From contig NC_085047.1 in assembly GCF_963662255.1 (NCBI RefSeq), positions 22,449,258 to 22,513,257 on the forward strand: a stretch of 64,000 bases of DNA, written 5' to 3'. The stretch is from Cinclus cinclus. Taxonomy: Eukaryota > Chordata > Aves > Passeriformes > Cinclidae. Within the stretch, counting starts at the first letter, position 1. Every line of letters starts with the position of its first letter. The translations under genes were made by a program, and so were the position numbers. Positions 23,653 to 37,089 of the stretch are shown piece by piece. The notes under the pieces are model-generated. The model was given only the letters and a program-made list of their open reading frames with translations. It was not told the origin of the DNA and did not search any database.

Positions 23653-26600
23653 GCCAAACTCAAGAGCCCACATGGCAGATGTCATTTTGTAGGGCACGTT
23701 TGGGCCTCCGATGGCAGCCAGGATTGGAGGAGGGGTCAGGATTGGTCTGGGAGAAATCCTCATCCTTCTGGAATTTTTCTAGGCAAAGGCCCAGGACGGG
23801 CCACAGGCAAGTTCGGCAAGTTGTCTGGGAAAAGTGACACTTTACCCCAGGAAGCCAAACTCAAGAGCCCACATTGTAGATGTCATTTTGTAGGGCACGT
23901 TTGGGCCTCTGATGGCAGCCAGGTTTGGAGGAGGGGTCAGCTTTGGTCTGGGAGAAATCCTCGTCCTTCTGGAATTTTTCTAGTCAAAGGCCCAGGACGG
24001 GCCACAGGTATGTTAAGCAAGTAGGCTGGGAATGGTGACACTTTTCCCGATTAAGCTAAACTCAGAGCCCACAATGCATACGACATTTAGTCGGGCACGA
24101 TTGGCGCTCCTAAGGCATCCAGGTCTGGAGGTGGGGGCAGCTTTGTTCTGGGAGAAATCCTCGTCATTCTGGAATTTTTCTAGGCAAAATCCCAGGAAGG
24201 GTCAGAGGCAAGTTAGGCAAGTTGACTGGGAAAGGTGTCACTTTTCCCCTTTAAGATAAATTCTATTCCCACATGGCAGATGTCATTTGGTACGGCAGGG
24301 CTGGCCCTCCAATGGCAGACAGGTCTGCAGGAGGGGGCAGCCTTGGTCTGGGAGAAATCCTCATCCTTCTGGAAAGTTTCTAGGCAAACGCCCAGGACGG
24401 GCCCCAGGCAATTTAGGCAAGTTGGCTGGGAAAGTTGGCACTTTTCCCCAGGAAGCCAAAGTCAAGGGACAACTTGGCAGATGTGATTTTTTACGGCACG
24501 TTTGGCCCTCCAATGGCAGAGAGGTCTGCAGGAGGGGGCAGTTTTTGTCTGTGAGAAATCCTCGTCCGGCTGTAAATTTTCTAGGCAAAGGCCCAGGAAA
24601 GGCCCCAGGCAAGTTAAGCAAGTTGGCTGGGAAAGGTGGCACTTTTCCCCAGGAAGCCAAACTCAAGAGCCCACTTGGCAGATGACATTTTGTCGGGCAC
24701 GTTTGTGCCTCCGATGGCAGCCAGGTTTGGAGGAGGGGGCACCTTTGGTCTGGGATAAATCCTCGTCCTTCTGGAAATTTTCCAGGCCTAGGCCCAGGAT
24801 CGGTCACAGGCAAGTTAGGCAAGTTGTCTGGGAAAGGTGGCACTTTACCCCAGGAAGCCAAACTCTAGAGCCCACTTGGCAGATATCATTTTGTCAGCAC
24901 TTTTGGGCCCCCGAAGTCAGCCAGGTGTGGAGGAGGGGGCACCTTTGTCTGGGAGGGATCCTCGTCCTTCTGGAAGTTTTCCAGGCGAAGGCCCAGGACG
25001 GCCCACAGGCAAGTTAGTCAAGTTGACTGGGAAAGGTGGCACTTTTCCCCTTTAAGCTAAATTCTAAGCCCAATTGGCAGATGTCATTTGGAACGGCACG
25101 TTTGGCCCTCCAATGGCAGACAGGTCTGCAGGAGGGGGCAGCTTTGGTCTGGGAGAAATCCTCGTCCTTCTGGAATTTTTCTAGGCAAAGGCCCAGTTCG
25201 GGCCACAGGCAAGTTCGGCAATTTGCCTGGGAATGGTGTCACCTTTCCCCATGAAACCAAACTCAAGAGCCCACTTGGCAGATGGCATTTTGTCGGGCAC
25301 GTTTGGGCCTCCGATGGCAGCCAGGCTTGGAAGAGGGGGCAGATTTGGTCGGTTAGAACTCCTCGGCCTTCTGCAAATTTTCCATGCCTAGGCCCAGGAC
25401 GGGTCACAGGCAAGTTAAGCAAGTTGGCTGGGAAAGGTGTCACTAATGCCCTTTCAGGTAACCTCTGAGCCCAATTGGCAGATGTCATTTCGTACGTCAC
25501 GTTTGGCCTTCCAATGGCAGACATGTCTGCAGGAGGGGGCAGCTTTGGTCTGGGAGAAATCCTCGTCCTTCGGGAATTTTTCTAGGCAAAGGCCCAGGAC
25601 GCGCCCCAGGCAAGTTAGGCAAGTTGTCTGGGAAAGGTGACACTTTTCCCCAAGGAAGCCAAACTCAAGAGCCCACTTGGCAGATGTCATTTGTTACGGC
25701 ACGTTTGGCCTTCCAATGGCAGAGCGGTCTGCAGGAGGGGGCAGTTTTTGTCTGGGAAAAATCCTCGTCCTGCTGGAAATTTTCTAGGCAAAGGCCCACG
25801 ACGGGCCCCAGGCAAGTTAGGCAAGTTGGCTGGGAAAGGTGGCACTTTTCCTCAGGAAGCCAAACTCAAGAGCCCACTTGGAAGAAGGCATTTTGTCGGG
25901 CACGTTTGGGCCTGCGATGCCAGCCAGGTTTGGTGGAGGGGACAGCATATATCTGGGAGAAATCCTCGGCCTTCTGGAATTTTCCTAGGCAAAGGCCCAG
26001 GACAGCCCAGAGGCATGTTCGGCTAGTTGTCAGGGAAAGGTGGCACTTTTCCCCTTTAAGCTAAACTAGCATCCCGCAATGCATACGACATTTTGTAGGG
26101 CACGTTTGGGCCTCTGATGGCTTTCAGGTTTGCAGGAGGTGTCAGCATTGGTCTGGGAGAAATCCTCGCCCTTCTGGAATTTTTCTAGACAAAGGTCCCT
26201 GTCGGGCCACAGACAAGCGAGGCAAGTGATCTGAGAAAGGTGGCACTTTTCCCCAGGAAGCCAAACTCAAGAGCCCACTTGGCAGATATCATTTTTTCAG
26301 GCACCTTTGGGCCTCCGATGGCAGCCAGGTTTGGAGGAGGGGGCAGCTTTGGTCTGGGAGAAATCCTCGTCCTTCTGGAATTTTTCTAGGCAAAGGCCCA
26401 GTACAGGTCACAGGCAAGTTAGGCAAGTTGGCTGGGAATGGTGGCACTTTTCCCCTTTAAGCTAAACTCTGAGCCCACAATGCATATGACATTTTGTCGG
26501 GCACGTTTGGCGCTTCTGAGGCATCCAGGTGTGGAGGAGGGCGCAGCTTTGTTCTGGGAGAAATCCTCGTCCTTCTGGAAGTTTTCCAGGCGAAGGCCCA

Positions 26601-29600
26601 GGACGGGCCACAGGCATGTTAGGCAAGTTGGCTGGGAAAGGTGGCATTTTTTCCCAGGAAGCCAAACTCAAGAGCCCACTTGGAAGAAGGCATTTGTTCG
26701 GGCATATTTGGGCCTCCAATGGCAGCCAGTTTTGGAGGAGGGGGCAGCTTTGGTCTGGGAGAAATCCTCGTCCTTCTGGAATTTTTCTAGGCAAAGGCAC
26801 AGTACGGGTCACAGGCAAGTTAGGCAAGTTGTCTGGGAATGGTGGCACTTTTCCCCTTTAAGCTAAACTCTGAGCCCACAATGCATATGACATTTTGTCG
26901 GGCACGTTTGGCGCTTCTGAGGCATCCAGGTGTGGAGGAGGGCGCAGCTTTGTTCTGGGAGAAATCCTCGTCCTTCTGGAAGTTTTCCAGGCGAAGGCCC
27001 AGGACGGCCCACAGGCAAGTTAGGCAAGTTGACTGGGAAAGGTGCCACTTCTCCCCTTTAAGCTAAATTCTAAGCCCAATTGGCAGATGTCATTTGGAAC
27101 GGCACGTTTGGCCCTCCACTGGCAGACAGGTCTGCAGGAGGGGGCAGCTTTGGTCTGGGAGAAATCCTCGTGCTGCTGGAATTTTTCTAGGCAAAGGCCC
27201 AGGACGGGCCACAGAGAAGTTAGGCAAGTTGGCTGGGAAAGGTGGCACTTTTCCCCTTTGAGCTAAACTAGGATCCCGAAATGCATACGACATTTTGTAG
27301 GGCACGTTTGGGCCTCGGATGGCATCCAGGTTTGCAGGAGGTGTCTGCCTTGGTCAGGGAGAAATCCTCGTCCATTTGGAATTTTACTAGGCAATGGGGC
27401 AGTTCGGGCCACACGCAAGTTAGGCGAGTTGTCAGGGAAAGGTGGCACTTTTCCCCAGGAAGCCAATCTCAAGAGCCCACTTGGCAGATATCATTTTTTC
27501 AGGCACCTTTGGCTGTCCAGTGGCAGACAGGTCTGCAGGAGGGGTCAGCTTTGTTCTGGTAGAAATCCTCGTCCTTCTGGAATTTTTCTAGGCAAAGGCC
27601 CAGGAGGGGCCACAGGCAAGTTAGGCAAGTTGGCTGGGAAAGGTGGCACTTCTCCCCTTTCAGGTAACCGCTGAGCTCATTTGGCAGATGTCATTTGGAA
27701 CGGCACGTTTGGCCCTCCAAAGGGAGACAGGTCTGCAGGAGGGGGCAGCTTTGGTCTGGGAGAAATCCTCGTGCTGCTGGAATTTTTCTAGGCAAAGGCC
27801 CAGGACGGGCCACAGACAAGTTCGGCAAGTTGTCTGTGAAAGGTGGCACTTTACCCCAGGAAGCCAAACTCAAGAGCCCACATGGCAGATGTCATTTTGT
27901 AGGGCACGTTTGGGCCTCTGATGGCAGCCAGGTTTGGAGGAGGGGTCAGCTTTGGTCTGGGAGAAATCCTCGTCCTTCTGGAATTTTTCTAGTCAAAGGC
28001 CCAAGACGGGCCGCAGGTATGGTAAGCAAGTAGGCTGGGAATATTGGCACTCTTCCCGATTAAGCTAAACTCAGAGCCCACAATGCATATGACATTTTGT
28101 CGGGCACGATTGGTGCTCCTAAGGTATCCAGCTCTGGAGTAGGGGGCAGCTTTGGTCTGGGAGAAATCCTCTTCCTTCTGGAAATTTTCCAGGCCAAAGC
28201 CCAGGACGGGTCACAGGCAAGTTAGGCAAGTTGTCTGGGAAATGTGTCACTGCTCCCCTTTCAGGTAACCTCTGAGCCCACTAGGCAGATGTCATTTCGA
28301 ACGTCACGTTTGGGCCTCCAATGCAGATATGTTAGCAGGAGGTGTCAGCATTGGTCTGATAGAAATCCGCGTCCTTCTCGAATTTTTCTAGGCAATGGCC
28401 AAGGTCGGGCCCCAGGCAAGTTAGGCAAGTTGTCTGGGAAAGGTGGCACTTTTCCCCATTAAGCTAAACTCTGAGCCCACAATGCATATGACATTTTGTC
28501 GGGCACGTTTGGAGCTCCTAAGGCATCCAGGTCTGGAGGAGGGGGCAGCTTTGGTCTGGGAGAAATCCTCATCTTTCTGGAAATTTTCTAGGCAAAGGCC
28601 CAGAACTGGCCACAGGCAAGTTCGGCAAGTTGGCTGGGAAAAGCGGCACTTTACCCCAGGAAGCCAAACTCTAGAGCCCACATTCTAGATGTCATTTGCT
28701 CGGGCACGTTTGGGCCTGCAATTGCAGCCAGTTTTGGAGGAAGGGGCAGCTTTGGTCTGGGAGAAATCCTCGGCCTTCTGGAATTTTTCTCGTCAAAGGC
28801 CCAGGGTGGCCCACAGGCAAGTTAGGCAAGTTGACTTGGAAAGCTGTCACTTTTCCCCTTTAAGCTAAATTCTTAACCCACTTGGGAGTTGTCATTTTGT
28901 AGGGCACGTTTGGCCCACCAATGACAGGCAGGTCTGCTGGAGGGGGCAGCTTTGGTCTGTGCGAAATCCTCGTCCTTCTGGAATTCTTCTAGGCAAAGGC
29001 CCAGGAAGGGCAACAGGCAAGATCTACAAGTTCGCTGGGACAGGTGGCCCTTTTCCCCTTTAAGATAAACTCTGATCCCACAATGCAGATGTCATTTGGT
29101 AGGGCACCTTTGGCCCTCCATAGGCAGACAGGTCTGCAGGAGGGGGCAGCTTTTGTCTGGGAGAAATCCTCGCCCTGCTGGAATTTTTCTAGGCAAAGGC
29201 CCACTACGGGTCACAGGGAAGTTAGGCAAGTTGGCTGGAAAAGCGGCACTTTTCCTCAGGAAGCCAAAATAAAAAGCCCACTTGGCAGATGACATTTTGT
29301 CGGGCACGTTTGTGCCTCCGATGGCAGCCAGGTTTGGAGGAGGGGGCACCTTTGGTCTGGGATAAATCCTCGTCCTTCTGGAAATTTTCCAGGCCTAGGC
29401 CCAGGACCGGACACAGGCAAGTTAGGCAAGTTGTCTGGGAAAGGTGTCACTTCTCCCCTTTCAGGTAACCTCTGAGCCCACTTGGCAGATGTCATTTCGT
29501 ACGTCACGTTTGGCCCTCCAATCGCAGACATGTCTGCAGGAGTGGGCAGCTTTGGTCTGGGAGAAATCCTCGTCCTTATGGAATTTTTCTAGGCGAAGGC

Positions 29601-30810
29601 CCAGGACGGCCCACAGGCAAGTTAGGCAATTTGGGTTGGAATGGTGGCACTAGTCCCCAGGAAGCCAAACTCAAGAGCCCACTTGGCAGATGCATTTTGT
29701 CAGGCGCTTTTGGGCCCCCGATGGCAGCCAGATTTGGAGGAGGGGGCAGCTTTGTTCTGGGAGAAATCCTCATCCTTCTGGAATTTTTCTAGGCAAAGAA
29801 CCAGGACGGGCTCCAGACAAGTTAGGCAAGTTGTCTGGTAAAGGTGGCACTTTTCCCCTTTATGCTAAACTAGGATCCCGCAATGCATACGACATTTGGT
29901 AGGGCACGGTTGGGTCTCTGATGGCATCCAGGTTTGCAGGAGGTGTCTGCCTTGGTCTGGGAGAAATCCTTGTCCTTCTGGAATTTTTCTAGGCAAAGGC
30001 CAAGGACGGGCCACAGGCAAGTTAGGCAAGTTGGCAGGGAAAGGTGGCACTTTTCCCCAGGAAGCCAAACTCAAGAACCCACTTGGCAGATATCATTTTT
30101 CCAGGCACCTTTGGGCCTCCGATGGCAGCCAGGTTTGGAGGAGGGGGCAGCTTTGTTCTGGGAGAAACCCTCGTCCTTCTGTAATTTTCTAGGCAAAGGC
30201 CCAGGACGGGCTACAGACAAGATAGGCAAGTTGGCTGGGAATGGTGGCACTTTTCCCCTTTAAGCTAAACTAGGATTGCGAAATACTTATGACATCTTGT
30301 AGGGCACGTTTGGGCCTCCGATGGCATCCTGGTTTGGCGGACGTGTCAGCCTTGGTCTGGGAGAAATCCTCGTTCTTCTGGAATTTTTCTAGGAAAAGGC
30401 CCAGGACGGGCCACAGGCAAATTTGGCAAGTTGGCTGGGAAAGGTGACACTTTTCCCCAGGAAACCAAACTCAAGAGCCCACATGGCAGATGTCATTTTG
30501 TAGGGCACGTTTGGGCCTCCGAATGCAGCCAAGTTTGGAGGAGGGGGCACCTTTGGTCTGGGAGAAATCCTCGCCCTGCTGGAAATTTTCCAGGCCTAGG
30601 CCCAGGACGAGCCGCAGGCAGGTTAGGCAAGTTGTCTGGGAAAGGTGTCACTTCTCCCCTTTCAGGTAACCTCTGAGCCCACTTGGCACATGTCATTCAG
30701 TCAGGCACATTTTGGAACTCCGATGGCAGCAAGGTTTGGAGGAGGGGTCAGCATTGGTCGGGAAGAAATCCTCGTCCTTCTGGAATTTTCCTAGGCAAAG
30801 GCCCAGGACG

Positions 30811-31045
30811 GGCAACAGGCAAGATCTACAAGTTGGTTGGGACAGGTGGCCCTTTTCCCCTTTAAGATAAGCTCTGATCCCACAATGCAGATGTCATTTG
30901 GTTGGGAACCTTTGGCCCTCCAAATGCAGACAGGTCTGCAGGAGGGGGCAGCTTTGTTCTGGGAGAAATCCTCGACCTGCTGGAATTTTTCCAGGCAAAG
31001 GCCCACTACGGGCCACAGGGAAGTTAGGCAAGTTGGCTGGGAAAG
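30811..31045 (+). repeat. SatA variant D monomer (BglII-bearing), representative copy
   Basis: A distinct subfamily in which the 9 bp duplication is replaced by caagatctacaagtt, followed by a gacaggtggcccttttcccc form, ttaagataa and gatcccacaatgcagatg. AGATCT sites mark the copies at 29,020, 30,822, 31,624 and 33,025, spaced 1,802, 802 and 1,401 bp (9, 4 and 7 monomers). I noticed the subfamily only between about 29,000 and 33,250. It is therefore locally amplified and absent from the homogenised higher-order part, which suggests spread by short-range exchange after that part separated. Confidence 0.8.
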
Positions 31046-34000
31046 GTGGCACTTTTCCTCAGGAAGCCAAACTCAAGAGCCCACTTGGCAGATGACATTT
31101 TGTCGGGCACGTTTCTACCTCCGATGGCAGCCAGGTTGGGAGGAGGGGGCACCTTTGGTCTGGGAGAAATCCTCGTCCTTCTGGAATTTTTCTAGGCAAA
31201 GGCCCAGGACTGGCCACAGGGAAGTTAGGCAAGTTGACTAGGAAAGGCGGCACTTTTCCCCTTTAAGCTAAACTAGGATCCCGCCATGCATACGACATTT
31301 TGTAGGGCACGCTTGGGCCTCCAATGGCATCCAGGTTTGCAGGAGGTGTCAGCATTTGTCTGGGAGAAATCCTCGTCCTTCTGGAATTTTTCTAGGCAAA
31401 GGCCAAGGACGGGCCACAGGCAAGTGAGGCAAGTTCTCTGGGAAAGATGGCACTTTTCCCCAGGAAGCCAAACTCAAGAGCCCACTTGGCAGATATCATT
31501 TTTTCAGGCACCTTTGGGCCTCCGATGGCAGCCAGGTTTGGAGGAGGGGGCAGCTTTGGTCTGGGAGAAATCCTCATCCTTCTGGAATTTTCCTAGGAAA
31601 AGGCCCAGGACGGGCAACAGGCAAGATCTACAAGTTCGCTGGACAGGTGGCCCTTTTCCCCTTTAAGATAAACTCTGATCCCACAATGCAGATGTCATTT
31701 GTTCGGGCACCTTTGGCCCTCCAAAGGGAGACAGGTCTGCAGGAGGCAGCAGCTTTGGTCTGGGTGAAATCCTCGCCCTGCTGGAAATTTTCTAGGCAAA
31801 GGCCCACTACGGGTCACAGGGAAGTTAGGAAAGTTGACTGGGAAAGGTGTCACTTTTCCCCAGGAAGCCAAACTCAAGAACCCACTTGGCTGATGATATT
31901 TTGTCGGGCAAGTTTGGGCCTCCGATGGCAGCCAGGATTGGAGGAGGGGGCACCTTTGGTCTGGGAGAAATCCTCGTCCTTCTGGAAATTTTCCAGTCCT
32001 AGGCCCAGGACCGGTCACAGGCAAGTTAGGCAAGTTGTCTGGGAAAGGTGTCACTTCTCCCCTTTCAGGTAACCTCTGAGCCCACTTGGCAGATGTCATT
32101 TCGTACGTCACGTTTGGCCCTCCGATGGCAGACATGTCTGCAGGAGGGGGCAGCTTTGGTCTGGGAGAAATCCTCGTCCTTCTGGAATTTTTCTAGGCAA
32201 AGGCCCAGGACGGGCCCCAGGCAAGTTATGCAAGTTGGCTGGGAAAAGTGTCACTTTTCCCCAGGAAGACAAACTCAAGAGGCCACTTGGCAGATGAATT
32301 TTGTCAGGCATGTTTGGGCCTCCGATGGCAGCCAGATTTGGAGGAGGGGGCAGCATAGGTCTGGGAGAAATCCTCGTCCTTCTGGAATTTTTCTAGGCAA
32401 AGGCCCAGGACGGGCTCCAGACAAGTTAGGTAAGTTGGCTGGGAAATGTGGCACTTTTCCCCTTTAAGTTAAACTAGGATCCCGCAATGCATACGACATT
32501 TTGTAGGGCACGGTTGGGCCTCTGATGGCATCCAGGTTTGCAGGAGGTGTCAGCATTTGTCTGGGAGAAATCCTCGTCCTTCTGGAATTTTTCTAGGCAA
32601 AGGCCAAGGACGGGCCACAGGCAAGTTAAGCAAATTGGCAGGGAAAGGTGGCACTATTCCCCAGGAAGCCAAACACAAGGGCCCACATGGCAGATGTCAT
32701 TTTGTAGGGCACATTTGGGCTTCCGATGGCAGCCATGTTTGGAGGAGGGGGCAGCTTTGGTCTGGGAGAAATCCTCGTCCTTCTGGAATTTTCCTAGGCA
32801 AAGGCCCAGGACGGGCCACAGGCATGATAGGCAAGTTGGCTGGGAAAGGTGGCACTTTTCCCCAGGAAGTCAAACTCAGGAGCCCACATGGCAGATGTCA
32901 TTTTGTAGGGCACGTTTGGGCCTCCGATGGCAGCCAGGTGTGGAGGAGGGGGCCCCATTGGTCTGGGAGAAATCCTCGTCCTTCTGGAATTTTCCTAGGC
33001 AAAGGCCCAGGATGGGCCGCACGAAGATCTACAAGTTTGCTGGGACAGGTGGCCCTTTTCTCCTTTAAGATAAACTCTGATCCCACAATGCAGATGTCAT
33101 TTCGTAGGGCACCTTTGGCCCTCCATAGGCAGACAGGTCTGCAGGAGGGGGCAGCTTTGGTCTCAGTGAAATCCTCGCCCTGCTGGAATTTTTCTAGGCA
33201 AAGGCCCACTACAGGTCACAGGGAAGTTAGGCGAGTTGGCTGGAAAAGTTGCACTTTTCCTCAGGAAGCCAAACTCAAAAGCCCACTTGGCAGATGTCAT
33301 ATTGTCAGGCACGTTTGGGCCTCCGATGGCAGCCAGGTTTGGAGGAGGGGGCACCTTTGGTCTGGGAGAAGTCCTCGGCCTTCTGGAAATTTTCCAGTCC
33401 TAGGCCCAGGCCGGGCCACAGGCAAGTTAGGCAAGTTGACTGGGAAAAGTGTCATTTCTCCCCTTTCAGTTGAAATCTGAGCTCACTTGGCAGATGTCAT
33501 TTCATATGGCACATCTGGCCCTCCAATGGCAGACATGTCTGCAGGAGGGGGCAGCTTTGGTCTGGGAGAAATCCTCGTCCTTCTGGAATTTTTCTAGGCA
33601 AAGGCCCAGAACGGGCCACAGGCATGTTAGAGCAAGATGGCTGGGAATGGTGGCACTATACCCTATTAAAATGAACTCAGAGCCCACAATGCATATGTCA
33701 TTTTGTTGGGCACCTTTGGTGCTCCTAAGGCATCCAGGTCTGGAGGGGGTGCAGCTTTGGTCTGGGAGAAATCCTCGTCCTTCTGGAATTTTTCTAGGCA
33801 AAGGCCCAGGACACGCCACAGGCAATTTAGGCAACTTGACTGGGAAAGGCGGCACTTTTCCCCAGGAAGCCAAACTCAAGAGCCCACTTTGCAGATGTCA
33901 TATTTTAGGGCACGTTTCGGCCTCCGATTTCAGACTGGTTTGGAGAAGGGGGCAGCTTTGGTCTGGAAGAAATCCTCGTCCTTCTGGAAATTTTCTAGGC

Positions 34001-37000
34001 AAAGGCCCAGAACGGGCCACAGTCAAGTTAGGCAAGTTGGCTGGGAATAGTGGCACTTTTCCTCAGGAAGCCAAACTCATGAGCCCTCTAGGCAGATGTC
34101 ATTTTGTAGGGCACGTTAGGGCCCCCGATGGCAGCCAGGTTTGGAGGAGGGGGCAGCCTTGATCTTGGAGAAATCCTCGTCCTGCTGGATTTTTTTCTAT
34201 CAAAGGCCCATTTCGGGCCGCAGGCAAGTTAGGCAAGTTGGCTGGGAAAGGTGGCACTTTTCCCAATTAAGATAAACTCACAGAACACTTGGCAGATGTC
34301 ATTTTATAGGACACGTTTGGCCCTCCAATGACAGTAAGATCTGGCGGAGGGGGCAGCTTTGGTCGGGGAGAAATCCTCATCCTTCTGGAAATTTTCTAGG
34401 CAACGGCCCAGGACGGGCCACAAACAAGTTCGGCAAGTTGGCTGGGAAAGGTGGCACTTTTCCCCAGGAAGCCAAACTCAAGAGACCACTTGGCAGATGT
34501 CATTTTGTAGGGCACGTTTGGCCCTCCGATGGCAGCAAAATCTGCTGGAGGGGGCAGCTTTGGTCTGGGAGAAATCCTCGTCCTTCTGGAATTTTTTTAG
34601 GCAATGGCCAGGCCGGACAACAGGCAAGTTAGGCAAGTCGTCTGGGAAAGGTGGCACATTTCCCCATTAATCCAGGCTCTGAACCCACTTGGCAGAAATC
34701 ATTTTATAGGGCAAGTTTGGCGCTCCGATGTCAGCCAGGTTTGGAGGAGGGGGCAACTTTGGTCTAGAAGAAATCCTCGGCCTTCTGGAAATTTTCTAGG
34801 CAAAGGCCCAGGACGTGCCACAGGCAAGTTAGGACAGTTGGCTGGGAATGGTGGCACATTTCCCCAGGAAGCCAAACTCAAGAGCCCACTTGGCAGATGT
34901 CATTTTGTAGGGCACGTTTGGGCCTCCGATGGCAGCCAGGTTTAGCGGAGGGGGCAGCTTTGGTCTGGGAGAAATCCTCGTCCTTCTGGAAATTTTCTCG
35001 GCAAAGGCCCAGGACGGGCCACAGTCAAGATAGGCAAGTTGTCTGGGAAAGGTGGCACTTTTCCCCGGGAAGCCAAATTCAAGATCCCACAATGCATATG
35101 ACATTTTGTCGGGTACGCTTGGCGCTCCGATGACATCCATATCGGGAGGCAGGGGCAGCTTTGGTCTGGGAGAAATCCTCGTCCTTCTGGAAATTTTCCA
35201 GTCCTAGGCCCAGGCCGGGCCACAGGCAAGTTAGGCAAGTTGACTGGGAAAGGTGCCACTTCTCCCCTTTCAGTTAAACTCTGAGCCCACTTGGCAGATG
35301 TCATTTCGTACGGCATATTTGGCCCTCCAATGGCAGACATGTCTGCAGGAGGGGGCGGCTTTGGTCTGGGAGAAATCCTCGTCCTTCTGGAATTTTTCTA
35401 GGCAAAGGCCCAGAACGGGCCACAGGCATGTTAAACAAGTTGGCTGGGAATGGTGGCACTATACCCTATTAAACTGAACGCAGAGCCCACAATGCATATG
35501 ACATCTTGTTGGGCACCTTTGATGCTCCTAAGGCATCCAGGTCTGGAGGGGGCGCAGCTTTGTTCTGGGAGAAATCCTCGTCCTTCTGGAATTTTTCTAG
35601 GCAAAGGCCCAGGATGGGCCACAGGCAAGTTAGGCAACTTGACTGGGAAAGTTGGCACTTTTCCCCATTCGGCTAAACTCAAGTGCACACTTGGCAGATG
35701 TCATTTTGTCAGGCACATTTTTGCCCTGCGATGGCAGCCAGGTCTGTTGGGGTGTCAGCTTTGGTCCCGGAGACATCCATATCCTTCTGCACTTTTTGCA
35801 GGAAAAGGCCCAGGACAGGCCACAGGCATGTTAAGGATGTTGGCTGGGAAAGGTGTCAATTTTCACCATTAAGCAAAACTCAAGAGCCCACTTGGCAGAT
35901 GTCATACTGTCGGGCACGATTGGCCCGCTCAAGTCAGCCAGGTTTGGAGGAGGGGGCAGCTTTGTTCTGGGAGAAATCCTTGTCCTTCTGGAATTTTTCT
36001 AGGCAAAGGCCCAGGACGGGCCAAAGGCATGTTAAGCAAGTTGGCTGCGAATTGTGGGACTTTTCACCAGGAAGCCAAACTCAAGAGCCCACTTGGCAGT
36101 AGTTATTCCATAGGGCACGTTTGGGCCTCCGATGTCATCGAGGTGTGGAGAAGGGGGCAGCTTTGGTCTGGGAGAAATCCTCGTGCTGCTGGAATTATTC
36201 TAGGAAAAGGTCCAGGACGGCCTGCAGACAAGTTAGGCAAGTTGTCTGGGAAAGGTGGCACTTTTCCCCAGGAAGCCAAACTCAAATCCCACTTGGCAGA
36301 TGTCATTTTGTAGGGCACGTTTGGGCCTCCGATGTCAGCCAGGTTTGGAGGAGGGGGGCAGCTTTGGTCTGGGAGAAATCCTCGTCCTTCTGGAATTTTT
36401 CTAGGCTAAGGCCCAGTACGAGTCACAGACAAGTTAGGCAAGTTGACTGGCCAAGGTGTCACTTCTCCCCTTTCAGGTAACATCTGAACCCCCAATACAG
36501 ATGTCATTTCGTACGTCACGTTTACCCCCCAATGGCAGCCAGGTCTGCAGGAGGGGGCAGCTTTGGTCTGGGAGAAATCCTCGTCCTTCTGGAAGTTTCC
36601 TAGGCAAAGGCCCAGGACGGGTCACAGGCAAGTTAGGCAAGTTGACTGGGAAAGGTGGCACTTTTCCACATGAAGCCAAACTCAAGAACCCACGTGGCAG
36701 AAGTAATTCTGTAGGGCAGGTGTGGGCCTATCAAGTCAGCCAGGTTTGGAGGAGGGGGCAGCTTTGGTCTGGGAGAAATCCACATCCTTCTGGAAATTTT
36801 CTAGGCAACGGCCCTGACCCGGCCACAGGCATGTTAAGCAAGTTGGCTGGGAATGGTGGCACTTTTCCCCAGGAAGCCAAACTCAAGTAACCACAATGCC
36901 GATGTTATTTTGTCGGTCATGTTTGGGCCTCCGATGGCAGCCAGGTTTGGAGGAGGGGGCAGCTTTGGTCCGGGAGAAATACTCGACCTTCTTGAATTTT

Positions 37001-37089
37001 TCTAGGCAAAGGCCCAGGACGGGCCACAGGCAAGTTAGGCAAGTTGGCTGGGAAAAGTCGCTCTTTTCTCCCGGATGCCAAACACAAGA

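Noticed and set aside
32557..33480. 307-codon open frame
   Set aside because: It starts at a TTG, lies entirely within SatA monomers and has no feature beyond the repeated 67-residue pattern.
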